Positions 46,110-55,800 of a DNA stretch of 64,000 nucleotides are shown here, in pieces; positions within the stretch are counted from its first letter, which is position 1; each line of letters begins with the position of its first letter. Source of the stretch: an uncultured Lysobacteraceae bacterium. GTDB lineage: Bacteria; Pseudomonadota; Gammaproteobacteria; Xanthomonadales; Xanthomonadaceae. Position numbers and translations under genes: made by a program. The notes beneath the pieces were generated by a model, which was not told where the DNA came from, made no database searches, and worked only from the letters and a program-made list of their open reading frames with translations. Where the stretch lies: positions 39,155 through 103,154 of the forward strand of contig CAKZGB010000020.1 in assembly GCA_936911875.1 (NCBI GenBank). The letters run 5' to 3'.

Positions 46110-46138
46110 AATGATGACAACAGCAAAATTACTGTCAA
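46110..46138 (-). promoter_or_regulatory. promoter of alanine-rich lipoprotein gene 3
   Basis: Minus strand TTGACA (46133-46138), 17-base spacer, ATCATT (46110-46115). The perfect -35 and the AT-rich upstream tract (46140-46165) suggest strong expression, as for major lipoproteins. Confidence 0.65.
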
Positions 46139-46189
46139 GCTATATTTTTGTAAATTTTTAAAAAAACTCTCGCCATTCTGTGCGATTGG

Positions 46190-47365
46190 TCACACTAATT
46201 CGACTGCGACCGCTGTGGCCTCGCCACCACCGATGCAAAGAGAGGCAACACCGCGCTTCAAACCACGTGCTTGCAGCGCATGCACCAAGGTCACCAGCAG
46301 TCGCGCACCGCTGGCACCAATCGGGTGTCCGAGCGCCACGGCACCACCGTTGACGTTGACCTTTTCCGGGTCCAGACCCAGGTCCTTGATGGCCGCCATG
46401 CTGACGCAGCTAAAGGCCTCGTTGATCTCAAACAGGTCAACCGATTCCACCGACCAGCCGGCCTTGTCGAGCACCTTGCGGATCGCATCGATCGGTGCGG
46501 TGGTAAATTGCGAAGGCTCTTGCGAGTGCGTCGCGTGAGCCACGACATTGGCCATTGGCTTGGCGCCGAGTTCTGCTGCCGTGTCGGCACCCATCAGCAC
46601 GAGCGCCGCCGCGCCATCGGAAATCTTGGATGAGGAAGCCGCAGTCAGCACGCCATCTTTACCGAATGCCGCACGCAGCGAAGGGATCTTGGACGTGTCG
46701 ATCTTGCCGGGTTCCTCGTCGGTCGCGACAACCACATCGCCCTTACGGCCACTGACCGTAACCGCTGCAATTTCAGTCTTAAACGCATATTGTGCGATGG
46801 CGGCCTGGGCGCGCTCCACGCTACGTGCGCTGTACGCGTCGAGTTCTTCACGCGAGAGGCTGTAGTCCTTACAGGTGGCATCACCAAAGATGCCCATGGC
46901 ATTGCCATCGTACGGGTTGGTGAGACCGTCCCATGCCATGTGGTCGAGCATGGTGGCATTGCCGTAGCGGATACCGGTGCGCGAGTTGTTGAGCAGATGC
47001 GGGGCGTTGGTCATGGATTCCATACCACCGGCAACCACGACCTTGGCCGAACCGGCCTTGATCAGATCGGTGCCGAGCATGACGGCCTTCATACCCGAGC
47101 CGCAGACTTTGTTGATGGTGGTGCAGCCGGCCGAGGTGGGGATGTCGGCGCCCAGGGCGGCCTGACGCGCAGGTGCCTGACCGAGGCCGGCGGGCAGGAC
47201 GCAGCCCATGATCACTTCGTCTACCTGATCGGCGCTGACGCCCGCGGATTCCAGAGCAGCGCGCATAGCGGTGGCGCCCAGAACAGGCGTAGGCACGCCC
47301 GTGAATTGACCGAGGAACGAGCCGATGGCCGTACGTTTAGCGCCAACGATCACAACTTGCGTCAT
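46190..47365 (-). CDS. acetyl-CoA acetyltransferase (thiolase)
   Basis: 391 aa from ATG 47365, where thiolase similarity begins (MTQVVIVGAKRTAIGSFLG). Catalytic cysteine in NKVCGSGMKAVMLG, histidine in GGAVALGHPIGASGARL, second cysteine in GVASLCIGGGEATAVAVE. Biosynthetic-type thiolase (PhaA/AtoB): condenses or cleaves acetoacetyl-CoA. It could finish leucine catabolism together with mccB and isovaleryl-CoA dehydrogenase. Confidence 0.92.
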   Translation of the reverse strand: MTQVVIVGAKRTAIGSFLGQFTGVPTPVLGATAMRAALESAGVSADQVDEVIMGCVLPAGLGQAPARQAALGADIPTSAGCTTINKVCGSGMKAVMLGTDLIKAGSAKVVVAGGMESMTNAPHLLNNSRTGIRYGNATMLDHMAWDGLTNPYDGNAMGIFGDATCKDYSLSREELDAYSARSVERAQAAIAQYAFKTEIAAVTVSGRKGDVVVATDEEPGKIDTSKIPSLRAAFGKDGVLTAASSSKISDGAAALVLMGADTAAELGAKPMANVVAHATHSQEPSQFTTAPIDAIRKVLDKAGWSVESVDLFEINEAFSCVSMAAIKDLGLDPEKVNVNGGAVALGHPIGASGARLLVTLVHALQARGLKRGVASLCIGGGEATAVAVELV

Positions 47366-47576
47366 GGAAACAACTCCGAAATCTGAATGAAAAAGAATGC
47401 CAGACCGGCGCAATTTGCGCGGCCGGCAGAGACTTTCGATTATGCGCCCCGCGCGGAATCGGCGCAAATACACAGCGGAGCAGAATGAGTTGTCATGAGG
47501 ATGTCGATTGCATTACAAAGGAAGAATGACCGAGGCCGGGAGGCGCGGCTAGGTCCCCCGTTTGCAGGTGCATGTT

Positions 47577-50366
47577 ATGAACATTCTTCTTCCGTCCGGT
47601 CGAGTCGTCGGCCGTCTGATTCCGGTCTCGGTGCTTGCGGCTGCATTGTCGGCCTGCGGCGGTGGTGGTGGCGGTGGCGGCAACGTCGTTATCAATCCGC
47701 CGCCAACAACCACTCCGTCAGTCCCGGCACCGGTGGTCGGCACCGTCAGTCCGAACCTGGCTGTTGCATACGATGTGACCAACGTGGCCGCTGCGCGTGC
47801 CGCCGGTTTTACCGGTGCGGGTGTCACCATCGGTGTCGTTGACTCCGGTGTGACGCGCAACAATCCCGCTTTGTATCCGCGCGTGATCGCCAATCTCAAT
47901 TACGTCAGTAGCAGTAACGATCTGAGCGTTGACGACAAGGTGGGCCACGGTACGGCCGTGTCGTTGAGCATGGCCGGTTTGCCGTGGGGCAACTGGCCGG
48001 GTGGTGTGGCCACCGGATCCAACATCGTTTCTGCACGCATCATTCAAGACGAGCGTCCCACCGATGACGGTTCGGGCCAGGGCAACGAGGTCAATGGTGC
48101 GCTGGGGCTCGCTTCGATTCACGACGATCTCATCGCCCGTGGCGCGCGCATCATGAATAACTCATGGGGCGGTTTGTACTGGACCAACTTGAATGCGACG
48201 GCGCCGATCGCGTCCGAGTATCGCCGCTTCATCATCAACAACGATGGCCTGGTAGTGTTTGCGACCGGTAACGAAAGCCGTTCTACGCCGACTGATATGT
48301 CCTCGCTGCCGAGCAAGCCCGGCCCCGATGGCAGCATGCCCGCCGCCGATCTGGAACGCGGTTGGATCGCGGTGGCGGCACTCGCTTCGGGCAAAATCGC
48401 CGGTACCGATACTTACATGACCAAAGACGAAGTGCTGGCGAACCCTTCGTTAGCGTCGTACTCCAATGCGTGTGGAGTGGCGATGCGTTATTGCTTAGTT
48501 GCACCGGGCGATGTCGTCGTGCCGGGCAAGGACGATCCGTACAACGCGCCGCAGTATTGGCGTTACAGCGGCACATCGTTGGCAGCACCGCAAGTTTCGG
48601 GTGCGGCCGCGCTGGTATGGCAAGCGTTCCCGTGGTTCAACAACGATCAGGTGCGTCAGACGATTCTCGGCACTGCCCGCGATCTCGGGGCCCCGGGTAT
48701 TGATGCCGTGTTCGGCAACGGTTTGCTCGATGTCGGTAAGGCGGTGAAAGGGCCTTCGCGATTGGATTTTGGAGCGTTTACTGCCAACAACTCCACGACT
48801 GCAACCTTTGCCAATGATTTGAGCGGCGCGGGCAGTCTGATCAAGAACGGCGCCGGCGTTCTGAATCTGACCGGCAAAAATACCTATACCGGGATCACGC
48901 AAATCAACGCAGGCTCGCTGGCCTTGCACAACAACGGCGTCGGCGGCAGCTTGTACAACACCGCCACCTTGAACCTGATTGGTGCAGGTGGCCATACCGT
49001 TGGCGGCGATTACTCGCAAACATCCAACGCCACCTTGTCGTATCTGGTCGGCGCCCCTTTGATGGTCGAAGGCAGTGCCACACTCGCAGGCACTCTCAAC
49101 GTGGCCGGCAAAGTCACGGGCTATATCAATAAAGCGCAGGAAACGGTGGTTAACGCGAGAGGCGGCCTGAACGGTCAGTTCGGTGCGCTCACGCAATCGC
49201 CGGGTGTGTTTCTGCAAGGGTCGTTGTCGTACGATGCGAACAACGCGTTCCTGAACATCACGTCCTTGAGCGTGTCGGCAACGGCGCAGGCACTCGGATT
49301 CACGCCGGCTGCCGTGTCCGCCGCTGAACGCGTGCAAGGTGGCTTTGATGGCATTGACGGTGGCACGGTACCGGGTAGCGGATTTGTATCCGGTGGCGGT
49401 GCGATCCAGCGCGTCAGTACTTACAGCGCCGCCGAGTTCTCGCTCGCTTCGCTCAACGGCGAACTGCTGACGTCCGATCTCGCCTTTGTGCGCATGGCCA
49501 TTGATGGCTCGCAACGTCGCCTGGATCGTCGTCTCGATGCGCTGACCGATCCTTCGGCGCGTACCGGCAGTTGGAGTTCGCAGGGTGGCGGCACCATGTC
49601 CGCCACGAGTGGCATGGGCTTGAACAGCAACGGTTGGCGTTTCGGTCAGGATTGGCGTTTCGCCGGCGGCAATGCCCTGATGGGCGTCGCACTGGCCGAA
49701 GAGCGCGGCTCGGCCTTCAGCACCCTGCGTTCGGACCGTTCGCGCTCACGCAATGTCGATGCCTCGCTGTACGGCCTGTGGTCGCTGCCGGGCGATTGGT
49801 TTGTTTCCGGCGTCATGGGCATGGGCCAACTCGATCAGAGCGGCAATCGTCTCGTGGCGCTGGGTGATTACGGTTTCGAAGTGGCCAACGGCCTGACTGA
49901 TCGCTACCGCCGTTCCTCTGTACAGTTTGGAAGGCGCTGGCAGCTCGGAGACTCATCGAGCTATCTGACGCCGTATGCGGGCATGCAACAGCTGTCGCTG
50001 ACGCGTGGTGGCTTTGCCGAGCAAGGCGCACTGGGCTTTGGCCTGCAGGCACCCGGGAGCCGCCTGGGCGCATCGCACGGCCTGATCGGTTTGCGCCTGT
50101 CGTCGCGTTGGGGCGCCAACAACGACTGGTCGCTGTTCGGTTATGCGGAACACCAACGACTGCTCTCATCCGTCGGCGTGGATCGCATGGCCTCGTTCAC
50201 CGGCTTTGATTTGGCCTCGCCGATTATGGGTTACTCGCTGGCACCATCGGCGCAAGTGCTCAGAGGCGGTCTGAGTCATCGCGGCTTCTCGCTCTCGTTC
50301 GATGGCCGTCGCGAGCAGGGCACGCTCTACAAGCAGGCCTCCGTGGCGTATCGCCGCGGATTCTGA
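47577..50366 (+). CDS. subtilisin-like (S8) autotransporter lipoprotein
   Basis: 929 aa from ATG 47577 (a TTG 15 bases upstream is the alternative). Lipobox LSAC followed by eight glycines. The S8 protease triad is D in IGVVDSGV, H in VGHGTAVS, S in GTSLAAPQVSGAAAL. A passenger stalk includes the autotransporter beta-strand repeat GAGVLNLTGKNTYTGITQIN. The C-terminal 280 residues form an autotransporter barrel ending YRRGF. Type Va secretion; a lipidated serine-protease autotransporter resembles NalP of Neisseria, which trims other surface proteins. Confidence 0.9.
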   Translation: MNILLPSGRVVGRLIPVSVLAAALSACGGGGGGGGNVVINPPPTTTPSVPAPVVGTVSPNLAVAYDVTNVAAARAAGFTGAGVTIGVVDSGVTRNNPALYPRVIANLNYVSSSNDLSVDDKVGHGTAVSLSMAGLPWGNWPGGVATGSNIVSARIIQDERPTDDGSGQGNEVNGALGLASIHDDLIARGARIMNNSWGGLYWTNLNATAPIASEYRRFIINNDGLVVFATGNESRSTPTDMSSLPSKPGPDGSMPAADLERGWIAVAALASGKIAGTDTYMTKDEVLANPSLASYSNACGVAMRYCLVAPGDVVVPGKDDPYNAPQYWRYSGTSLAAPQVSGAAALVWQAFPWFNNDQVRQTILGTARDLGAPGIDAVFGNGLLDVGKAVKGPSRLDFGAFTANNSTTATFANDLSGAGSLIKNGAGVLNLTGKNTYTGITQINAGSLALHNNGVGGSLYNTATLNLIGAGGHTVGGDYSQTSNATLSYLVGAPLMVEGSATLAGTLNVAGKVTGYINKAQETVVNARGGLNGQFGALTQSPGVFLQGSLSYDANNAFLNITSLSVSATAQALGFTPAAVSAAERVQGGFDGIDGGTVPGSGFVSGGGAIQRVSTYSAAEFSLASLNGELLTSDLAFVRMAIDGSQRRLDRRLDALTDPSARTGSWSSQGGGTMSATSGMGLNSNGWRFGQDWRFAGGNALMGVALAEERGSAFSTLRSDRSRSRNVDASLYGLWSLPGDWFVSGVMGMGQLDQSGNRLVALGDYGFEVANGLTDRYRRSSVQFGRRWQLGDSSSYLTPYAGMQQLSLTRGGFAEQGALGFGLQAPGSRLGASHGLIGLRLSSRWGANNDWSLFGYAEHQRLLSSVGVDRMASFTGFDLASPIMGYSLAPSAQVLRGGLSHRGFSLSFDGRREQGTLYKQASVAYRRGF

Positions 50367-50387
50367 TCAGAGTTCGTGTCAAAAGAT

Positions 50388-50416
50388 AAGGAGCCGGCAT
50401 GCCGGCTCCTTTTTTG
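50388..50416 (+). terminator. intrinsic terminator after autotransporter
   Basis: Perfect palindrome AAGGAGCCGGC (50388-50398)/GCCGGCTCCTT (50401-50411), followed by TTTTT. On the minus strand only two T follow, so it mainly serves the plus strand. Confidence 0.9.
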
Positions 50417-50439
50417 TAACCACTCGCGTTGAACTGCGA

Positions 50440-51603
50440 TCAGCTGTTGCCGTTAAACAACTCGCGACCGATCAGCATGCGACGGATCTCGTTGGTGCCC
50501 GCGCCAATTTCGTACAGCTTGGCATCGCGCAACAGTCGGCCCGTATCGAACTCGTTGATGTAACCGTTGCCGCCGAGAGCTTGAATGGCTTCGAGCGTCA
50601 CTTGCACCGCGGATTCAGATGCATGCAGCAGGCAGGATGCCGCATCGACGCGCGACTTGTAGCCGGCGTCGTAATCGCGTGCGACCTGATACGCAAACGC
50701 GCGCGAGGATTGCAAGCGCGTGTACATATCCGCGATCTTGCCTTGCATCAGACCGAAGGTGCCGATGGCCGCATCGAACTGCTTGCGCTCGCGCACATAG
50801 GGCAGGGCAATGTCCATGGCCTTCTGCATCAGACCCAGTGGACCGCCGGACAGCACCAGACGTTCGGTGTTGAGTCCGGACATCAGAACCTTGACGCCCT
50901 GATTCACTTCGCCAAGTACGTTGGCAGCCGGAATCTCGCAGTTTTCAAACACCAGCTCGCAGGTGTTGGAACCGCGCATGCCGAACTTGTCGAGCTTTTG
51001 CGCCGTCGAGAAACCGGGCATGCCGCGTTCAACAATGAAAGCCGTCATGCACTTGGAACCGGCCTCACGCCCTGCAGTGCGCATGTAAACGATGAGCACG
51101 TCGGCTTCGGGACCGTTCGTGATCCACATCTTGTTGCCGTTAGCAATCCAGACCTGGCGCTCTTCGTTGAACTCAGCGCGGCAGGACATCGAACCGACGA
51201 CGTCCGAACCGGCGCCCGGTTCACTCATCGCCAGTGCGCCCTTGTGTTCGCCCGTGCACAGCTTAGGCAAATACTTGGCGCATTGTTCCGGCGTGCCGTT
51301 GGCGGCCAGATTGTTGACGCACAGATTCGAATGCGCACCGTACGACAGGCCGACAGAGCCCGAAGCGCGCGAGATCTCTTCCATTGCAACCAAGTGCGCG
51401 AGATAACCCATTTCACTGCCGCCGTATTCGGCGGGGATGGTCATGCCGAGCAGGCCCATCTCACCGAGCTTAGGCCACAGATCCTGCGGGAACTCGTTGG
51501 CTTCGTCGATGGCAGCAGCGCGCGGTGCAATCTCCGCGTCGGCGAAGCGGCGAACCGCTTCGCGCAGCGCATCAATGTCTTCGCCGAGAGGAAAGCTCCT
51601 CAT
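50440..51603 (-). CDS. ivd: isovaleryl-CoA dehydrogenase
   Basis: 387 aa acyl-CoA dehydrogenase. FAD/substrate motifs LAMSEPGAGSDVVGS and MWITNG; the C-terminal GAGTNEIRRMLIGRELF has G-A where most family members carry the catalytic glutamate, and the glutamate instead lies in SGLNTERLVLSGGP, the isovaleryl-CoA dehydrogenase arrangement. Oxidises isovaleryl-CoA to 3-methylcrotonyl-CoA, the substrate of the mccB enzyme. Starts 3 bases after leucine dehydrogenase. Confidence 0.92.
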   Translation of the reverse strand: MRSFPLGEDIDALREAVRRFADAEIAPRAAAIDEANEFPQDLWPKLGEMGLLGMTIPAEYGGSEMGYLAHLVAMEEISRASGSVGLSYGAHSNLCVNNLAANGTPEQCAKYLPKLCTGEHKGALAMSEPGAGSDVVGSMSCRAEFNEERQVWIANGNKMWITNGPEADVLIVYMRTAGREAGSKCMTAFIVERGMPGFSTAQKLDKFGMRGSNTCELVFENCEIPAANVLGEVNQGVKVLMSGLNTERLVLSGGPLGLMQKAMDIALPYVRERKQFDAAIGTFGLMQGKIADMYTRLQSSRAFAYQVARDYDAGYKSRVDAASCLLHASESAVQVTLEAIQALGGNGYINEFDTGRLLRDAKLYEIGAGTNEIRRMLIGRELFNGNS

Positions 51604-51606
51604 GGA

Positions 51607-52710
51607 TTAGTGACCTCCGCGGATACGGCCCTTGAAGCGAGCCTCGCCTGCGCGTTGCGGCAACTTGAGCTTGCCGATGGCGGCAATACGTTCGTCACCC
51701 AGACGGTCGGCAGCGGCGTAAGTCGGGATGCCTTCGCGACCCGAGATTTCGTAAATGCGCGTGAGGTTGTGATAAATCGTGCGCATCATGCGCATCGCAC
51801 GTTCGCGGTTGTAGCCTTCGAGCTCCAGAGCCACGTTCATGACGCCGCCGGCATTCACTGCGTAATCGGGTGCGTACAGAATGCCGCGCTGTTCCAGTTC
51901 CTTGCCGATGGCATTGTTGGCCAGCTGATTGTTGGCAGCGCCGCAGATGACCTTGGCCTTGAGACGCGGCAGCGTGTTTTCGTTGACGGTACCGCCCAGT
52001 GCGCAAGGCGAGTAGACGTCCGCCGGCACATCGTAGATTTCATCAAGACCGACGGCTTCGGCGCCGTATTCGTTGACGGCCTTGTCGACCAGAGCCTGAT
52101 TGATATCGGTAACCCAAATCTTGGCGCCGCGTTCCTTGAGGAGCTTGACGTATTCCATGCCGACATGGCCCAGGCCTTGCACAGCGTACTTGTACTTGCC
52201 GACTTCCTCATCGCCGAACTTGCGGTTCAACGTGGCCATCAGACCTTGCAGAGTGCCGTAGGCGGTGAACGGCGACGGATCGCCCGAACCACCGTGCACC
52301 TGGTGCACGCCGGTGACGTATTCGGTTTCCTGGTAGACGTATTCCATGTCGTTGACATCGATACCGACGTCTTCGGCAGTGATGTAACGGCCGCCCAGGC
52401 TATCGACAAACTGACCGAAGGCACGGAACAGTTCTTCGGACTTGTCCTTGGCCGGATCGCCGATGATGACGGCCTTACCGCCACCGATATTCAGACCGGC
52501 AACGGCATTTTTGTACGTCATGCCGCGGCTCAGACGCAGAACGTCGTTGAGCGCTTCGGCTTCGGACTGGTAGGGCCACATCCGTGTACCGCCCAGTGCC
52601 GGACCCAGCACGGTGCTATGGATGGCAATGATCGCCTTTAAGCCGGCATCCTTGTTGTGACAAAAGACAACCTGTTCGTGACCGGTGGTGTCCAGTGTTT
52701 CAAAGATCAT
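51607..52710 (-). CDS. leucine dehydrogenase (Glu/Leu/Phe/Val dehydrogenase family)
   Basis: 367 aa from ATG 52710 (GGAGAGA upstream; 11 codons of upstream frame rejected). Catalytic-lysine region ALGGTRMWPY... and SRGMTYKNAVAGLNIGGGKA; NAD fold VQGLGHVGMEYVKLL. It deaminates leucine, valine and isoleucine to the 2-oxo acids. With ivd directly downstream and icmF diverging, this is a branched-chain amino-acid module. Confidence 0.9.
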   Translation of the reverse strand: MIFETLDTTGHEQVVFCHNKDAGLKAIIAIHSTVLGPALGGTRMWPYQSEAEALNDVLRLSRGMTYKNAVAGLNIGGGKAVIIGDPAKDKSEELFRAFGQFVDSLGGRYITAEDVGIDVNDMEYVYQETEYVTGVHQVHGGSGDPSPFTAYGTLQGLMATLNRKFGDEEVGKYKYAVQGLGHVGMEYVKLLKERGAKIWVTDINQALVDKAVNEYGAEAVGLDEIYDVPADVYSPCALGGTVNENTLPRLKAKVICGAANNQLANNAIGKELEQRGILYAPDYAVNAGGVMNVALELEGYNRERAMRMMRTIYHNLTRIYEISGREGIPTYAAADRLGDERIAAIGKLKLPQRAGEARFKGRIRGGH

Positions 52711-52884
52711 GATCTCTCCGCGCAACGCGCTTTCGGGTGACAAAGAACGCCCATTTTACCCGCATCCGTCAGAGAAAGCCCCCATGTGTGGCTACTGCAC
52801 CGCAACAATAGAGGGGCGTATGGAGAGCCGGGCAGGGCCATCCGCTACAATAAAAAGTTATCCAGACTCGAGTCCGTTCGCTCC
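52711..52884. promoter_or_regulatory. divergent promoter region of leucine dehydrogenase and icmF
   Basis: TACAAT at 52846-52851 is a probable -10 for icmF, placing transcription near 52858 and excluding the in-frame ATG at 52786 as a start. No clear -35 or dyad was recognised. Confidence 0.45.
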
Positions 52885-55800
52885 GTGAATAGTCAGATCC
52901 AAGCCCCCGAGACCCACGCCGAATCCACTCCGCTGCGCTTCGTGACAGCCGCCAGCCTATTCGATGGCCATGATGCCGCGATCAACATCATGCGTCGCCT
53001 GATCCAGGCGCAGGGCGCTGAAGTGATCCATCTGGGTCATAACCGCAGTGTTGAAGACGTGGTGCGAGCAGCGCTGCAGGAAGACGCCGACGGCATCGCA
53101 TTGAGCAGCTATCAGGGCGGCCACGTCGAGTACTTCAAGTACATGGTCGACATGCTGCGCGAGAACGGTGCGGGCCACATCAAGATTTTCGGCGGTGGTG
53201 GCGGCACCATCACGCCCGAAGAAATTCGCGAACTGCAGGACTACGGCGTCGAACGCATCTACCACCCCAACGATGGCATGCACATGGGCTTGGTGCAGAT
53301 GATCGAAGACGTGGTCGAACGCGCCGCCGATGGTCGCATCGGCACGGATCCCGCAGCGCGAGCCTCCATCGATGACGAACTCAGCATCGGCAAGCTGCTG
53401 TCGGCCATTGAGGAAGGCGCTCTTGACGACGCCACGCTGAGCAAGCTCCGTAAAGAATGGTCGTTGGCCGGTAGCAAGACGCCGGTCATCGGTATCACCG
53501 GTACAGGCGGTGCCGGTAAATCCAGCGTCACCGACGAACTGCTGAACCGCTTCCTGGCCGCATTCCCCGAGATGCGCATTGCCGTGATCTCGGTCGATCC
53601 GACCCGTCGCCGCACCGGTGGTGCATTGCTCGGCGACCGCATCCGCATGAATTCACTGCGCTCCAAGCGCGTCTTTATGCGTTCGATGGCTACGCGTCGT
53701 CAGCATTCGGCAACCAACACGGTGCTCGTCGATTGCATCGGCGCCCTCAAGGGTCTGGGCTTTGATCTGGTGATTGTCGAAACCGCCGGTATCGGTCAGA
53801 GTGACAGCGAGATCGTCGATCTGGTCGATTTCCCGATGTACGTCATGACCAGCGATTTCGGCGCGCCGAGTCAGCTGGAAAAAATCGACATGCTCGATTT
53901 TGCCGAACTGGTCGTGCTCAACAAGTTCGACAAGCGCGGTGCCGAAGACGCCTTGCGCGATATTCGCAAGCAGTGGAAACGCAACCGTGTTGCCTTCAAT
54001 GTCAAAGACGAAGACGTTCCGGTCTATCCGAGCATTGCCTCGCAGTTCAACGATCCCGGTCTGAGCTGGATGTTCGTCAATCTGTGCCGCCTGCTGCAGG
54101 ACAAGCTGACGGCCGAGGGTGCGCAACCGTTCACCACCGCGCATTGTGATTTCAAGCCAACGGTCAACACCGAACTCAAAGAGCCCAAGGCTACTGTGCT
54201 GATTCCCGGTAGCCGCGTGCGTTATCTCGCAGAGATTTCCGAGCAGGGTCGCGGCATCAACCGTCGCATTGAATCCCAGCGCGATGTCGCCAGCCGCGCT
54301 CAGTCGTATTACGAATCGCTGCAGAATCTCGACGATCCGCAGTTGCCGCGTGCACTCGATCTGTATCCGGCCGATCAGCTGCATGCCGGCGGCGATGTCG
54401 ATCGCACCTTGGCACTGCTGCGCCAACGCTACAACGATGCGATCACCTCACTCGACAAAGAAGCGTGGCAGCTGTTGCGCGAATGGCCGGGTCGCGTTGA
54501 GTCGGTGACCTCGGAGTACAACGAATACAAGGTCCGCGACAAACTCATCCGCGTGGACAACTATCGCGAGTCGCTGTCGCACAGCAAGATCCCCAAGATC
54601 GCCGTGCCGCATTTCAAGGACTGGGGCGAGCTGCTGTATTTCCTGCAAAAGGAAAATCTGCCGGGCGCGTACCCCTATACCGGCGGTGTGTACCCGTACC
54701 GTCGCACCGGTGAGGATCCCATTCGCATGTTTGCGGGTGAGGGCACGCCTGAGCGCACCAACCGTCGCTTCCACTATCTGAGTGCAGGTTTGCCGGCTGC
54801 GCGTCTGTCGACCGCGTTCGACAGCGTGACTCTGTATGGCGAAGACCCGGCCATTCGCCCCGACATTTTCGGCAAGATCGGCAACAGCGGTGTCAACATC
54901 GCCTCGCTCGATGACATGAAGAAGCTCTACAGCGGCTTCGATCTGTGCCAACCGACGACGTCGGTGTCGATGACGATCAACGGTCCGGCGCCGATCATCT
55001 TGGCGATGTTCATGAATACGGCCATCGATCAGCAAATCGAACTGTACCTGCGCGAAGACGAGCAACGTTGGGCCGAGGCGCAGCGCAAGATCGATGCCTG
55101 GTTCGAAGGCCGTGAACGTCCGCGTTACGAGGGCGATCTGCCCGAGAACAACAACGGTCTGGGTCTGGGCCTATTGGGCATCACCGGCGATCAGTTGGTT
55201 GATGCCGAGACGTACGCAACGATCAAAGCCCGCACGCTCAAGACGGTGCGCGGCACGGTGCAGGCCGACATCCTCAAGGAAGATCAGGCCCAAAACACCT
55301 GTATTTTCAGCACCGAATTCGCGCTGCGCATGATGGGCGACATCCAGCAGTTCTTTGTGGACAAGGGTGTCCGCAATTTCTACTCGGTCTCCATCAGCGG
55401 TTATCACATTGCCGAAGCGGGTGCGAACCCGATCTCGCAGCTGGCCTTTACGCTGTCGAACGGCTTTACGATCGTCGAGTACTACCTGGCGCGCGGCATG
55501 AAGATCGATGACTTTGCGCCGAACCTGTCGTTCTTTTTCAGTAACGGCATGGATCCGGAATACACGGTGATTGGTCGTGTGGCGCGTCGCATCTGGGCGC
55601 GTGCCATGCGCGAGCGTTACGGCGCCGATGCCCGTTCGCAGATGATGAAGTATCACATCCAGACGTCGGGCCGTTCACTGCACGCGCAGGAAATCCAGTT
55701 CAACGACATCCGCACCACCTTGCAGGCGCTGTACGCACTGTTCGACAACTGCAACTCGCTGCACACCAACGCCTACGACGAAGCGATCACCACGCCGACC

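Noticed and set aside
50302..52641. 779-aa plus-strand open frame
   Set aside because: It lies antisense to isovaleryl-CoA dehydrogenase and leucine dehydrogenase, both complete with motifs; its composition is that of a shadow.
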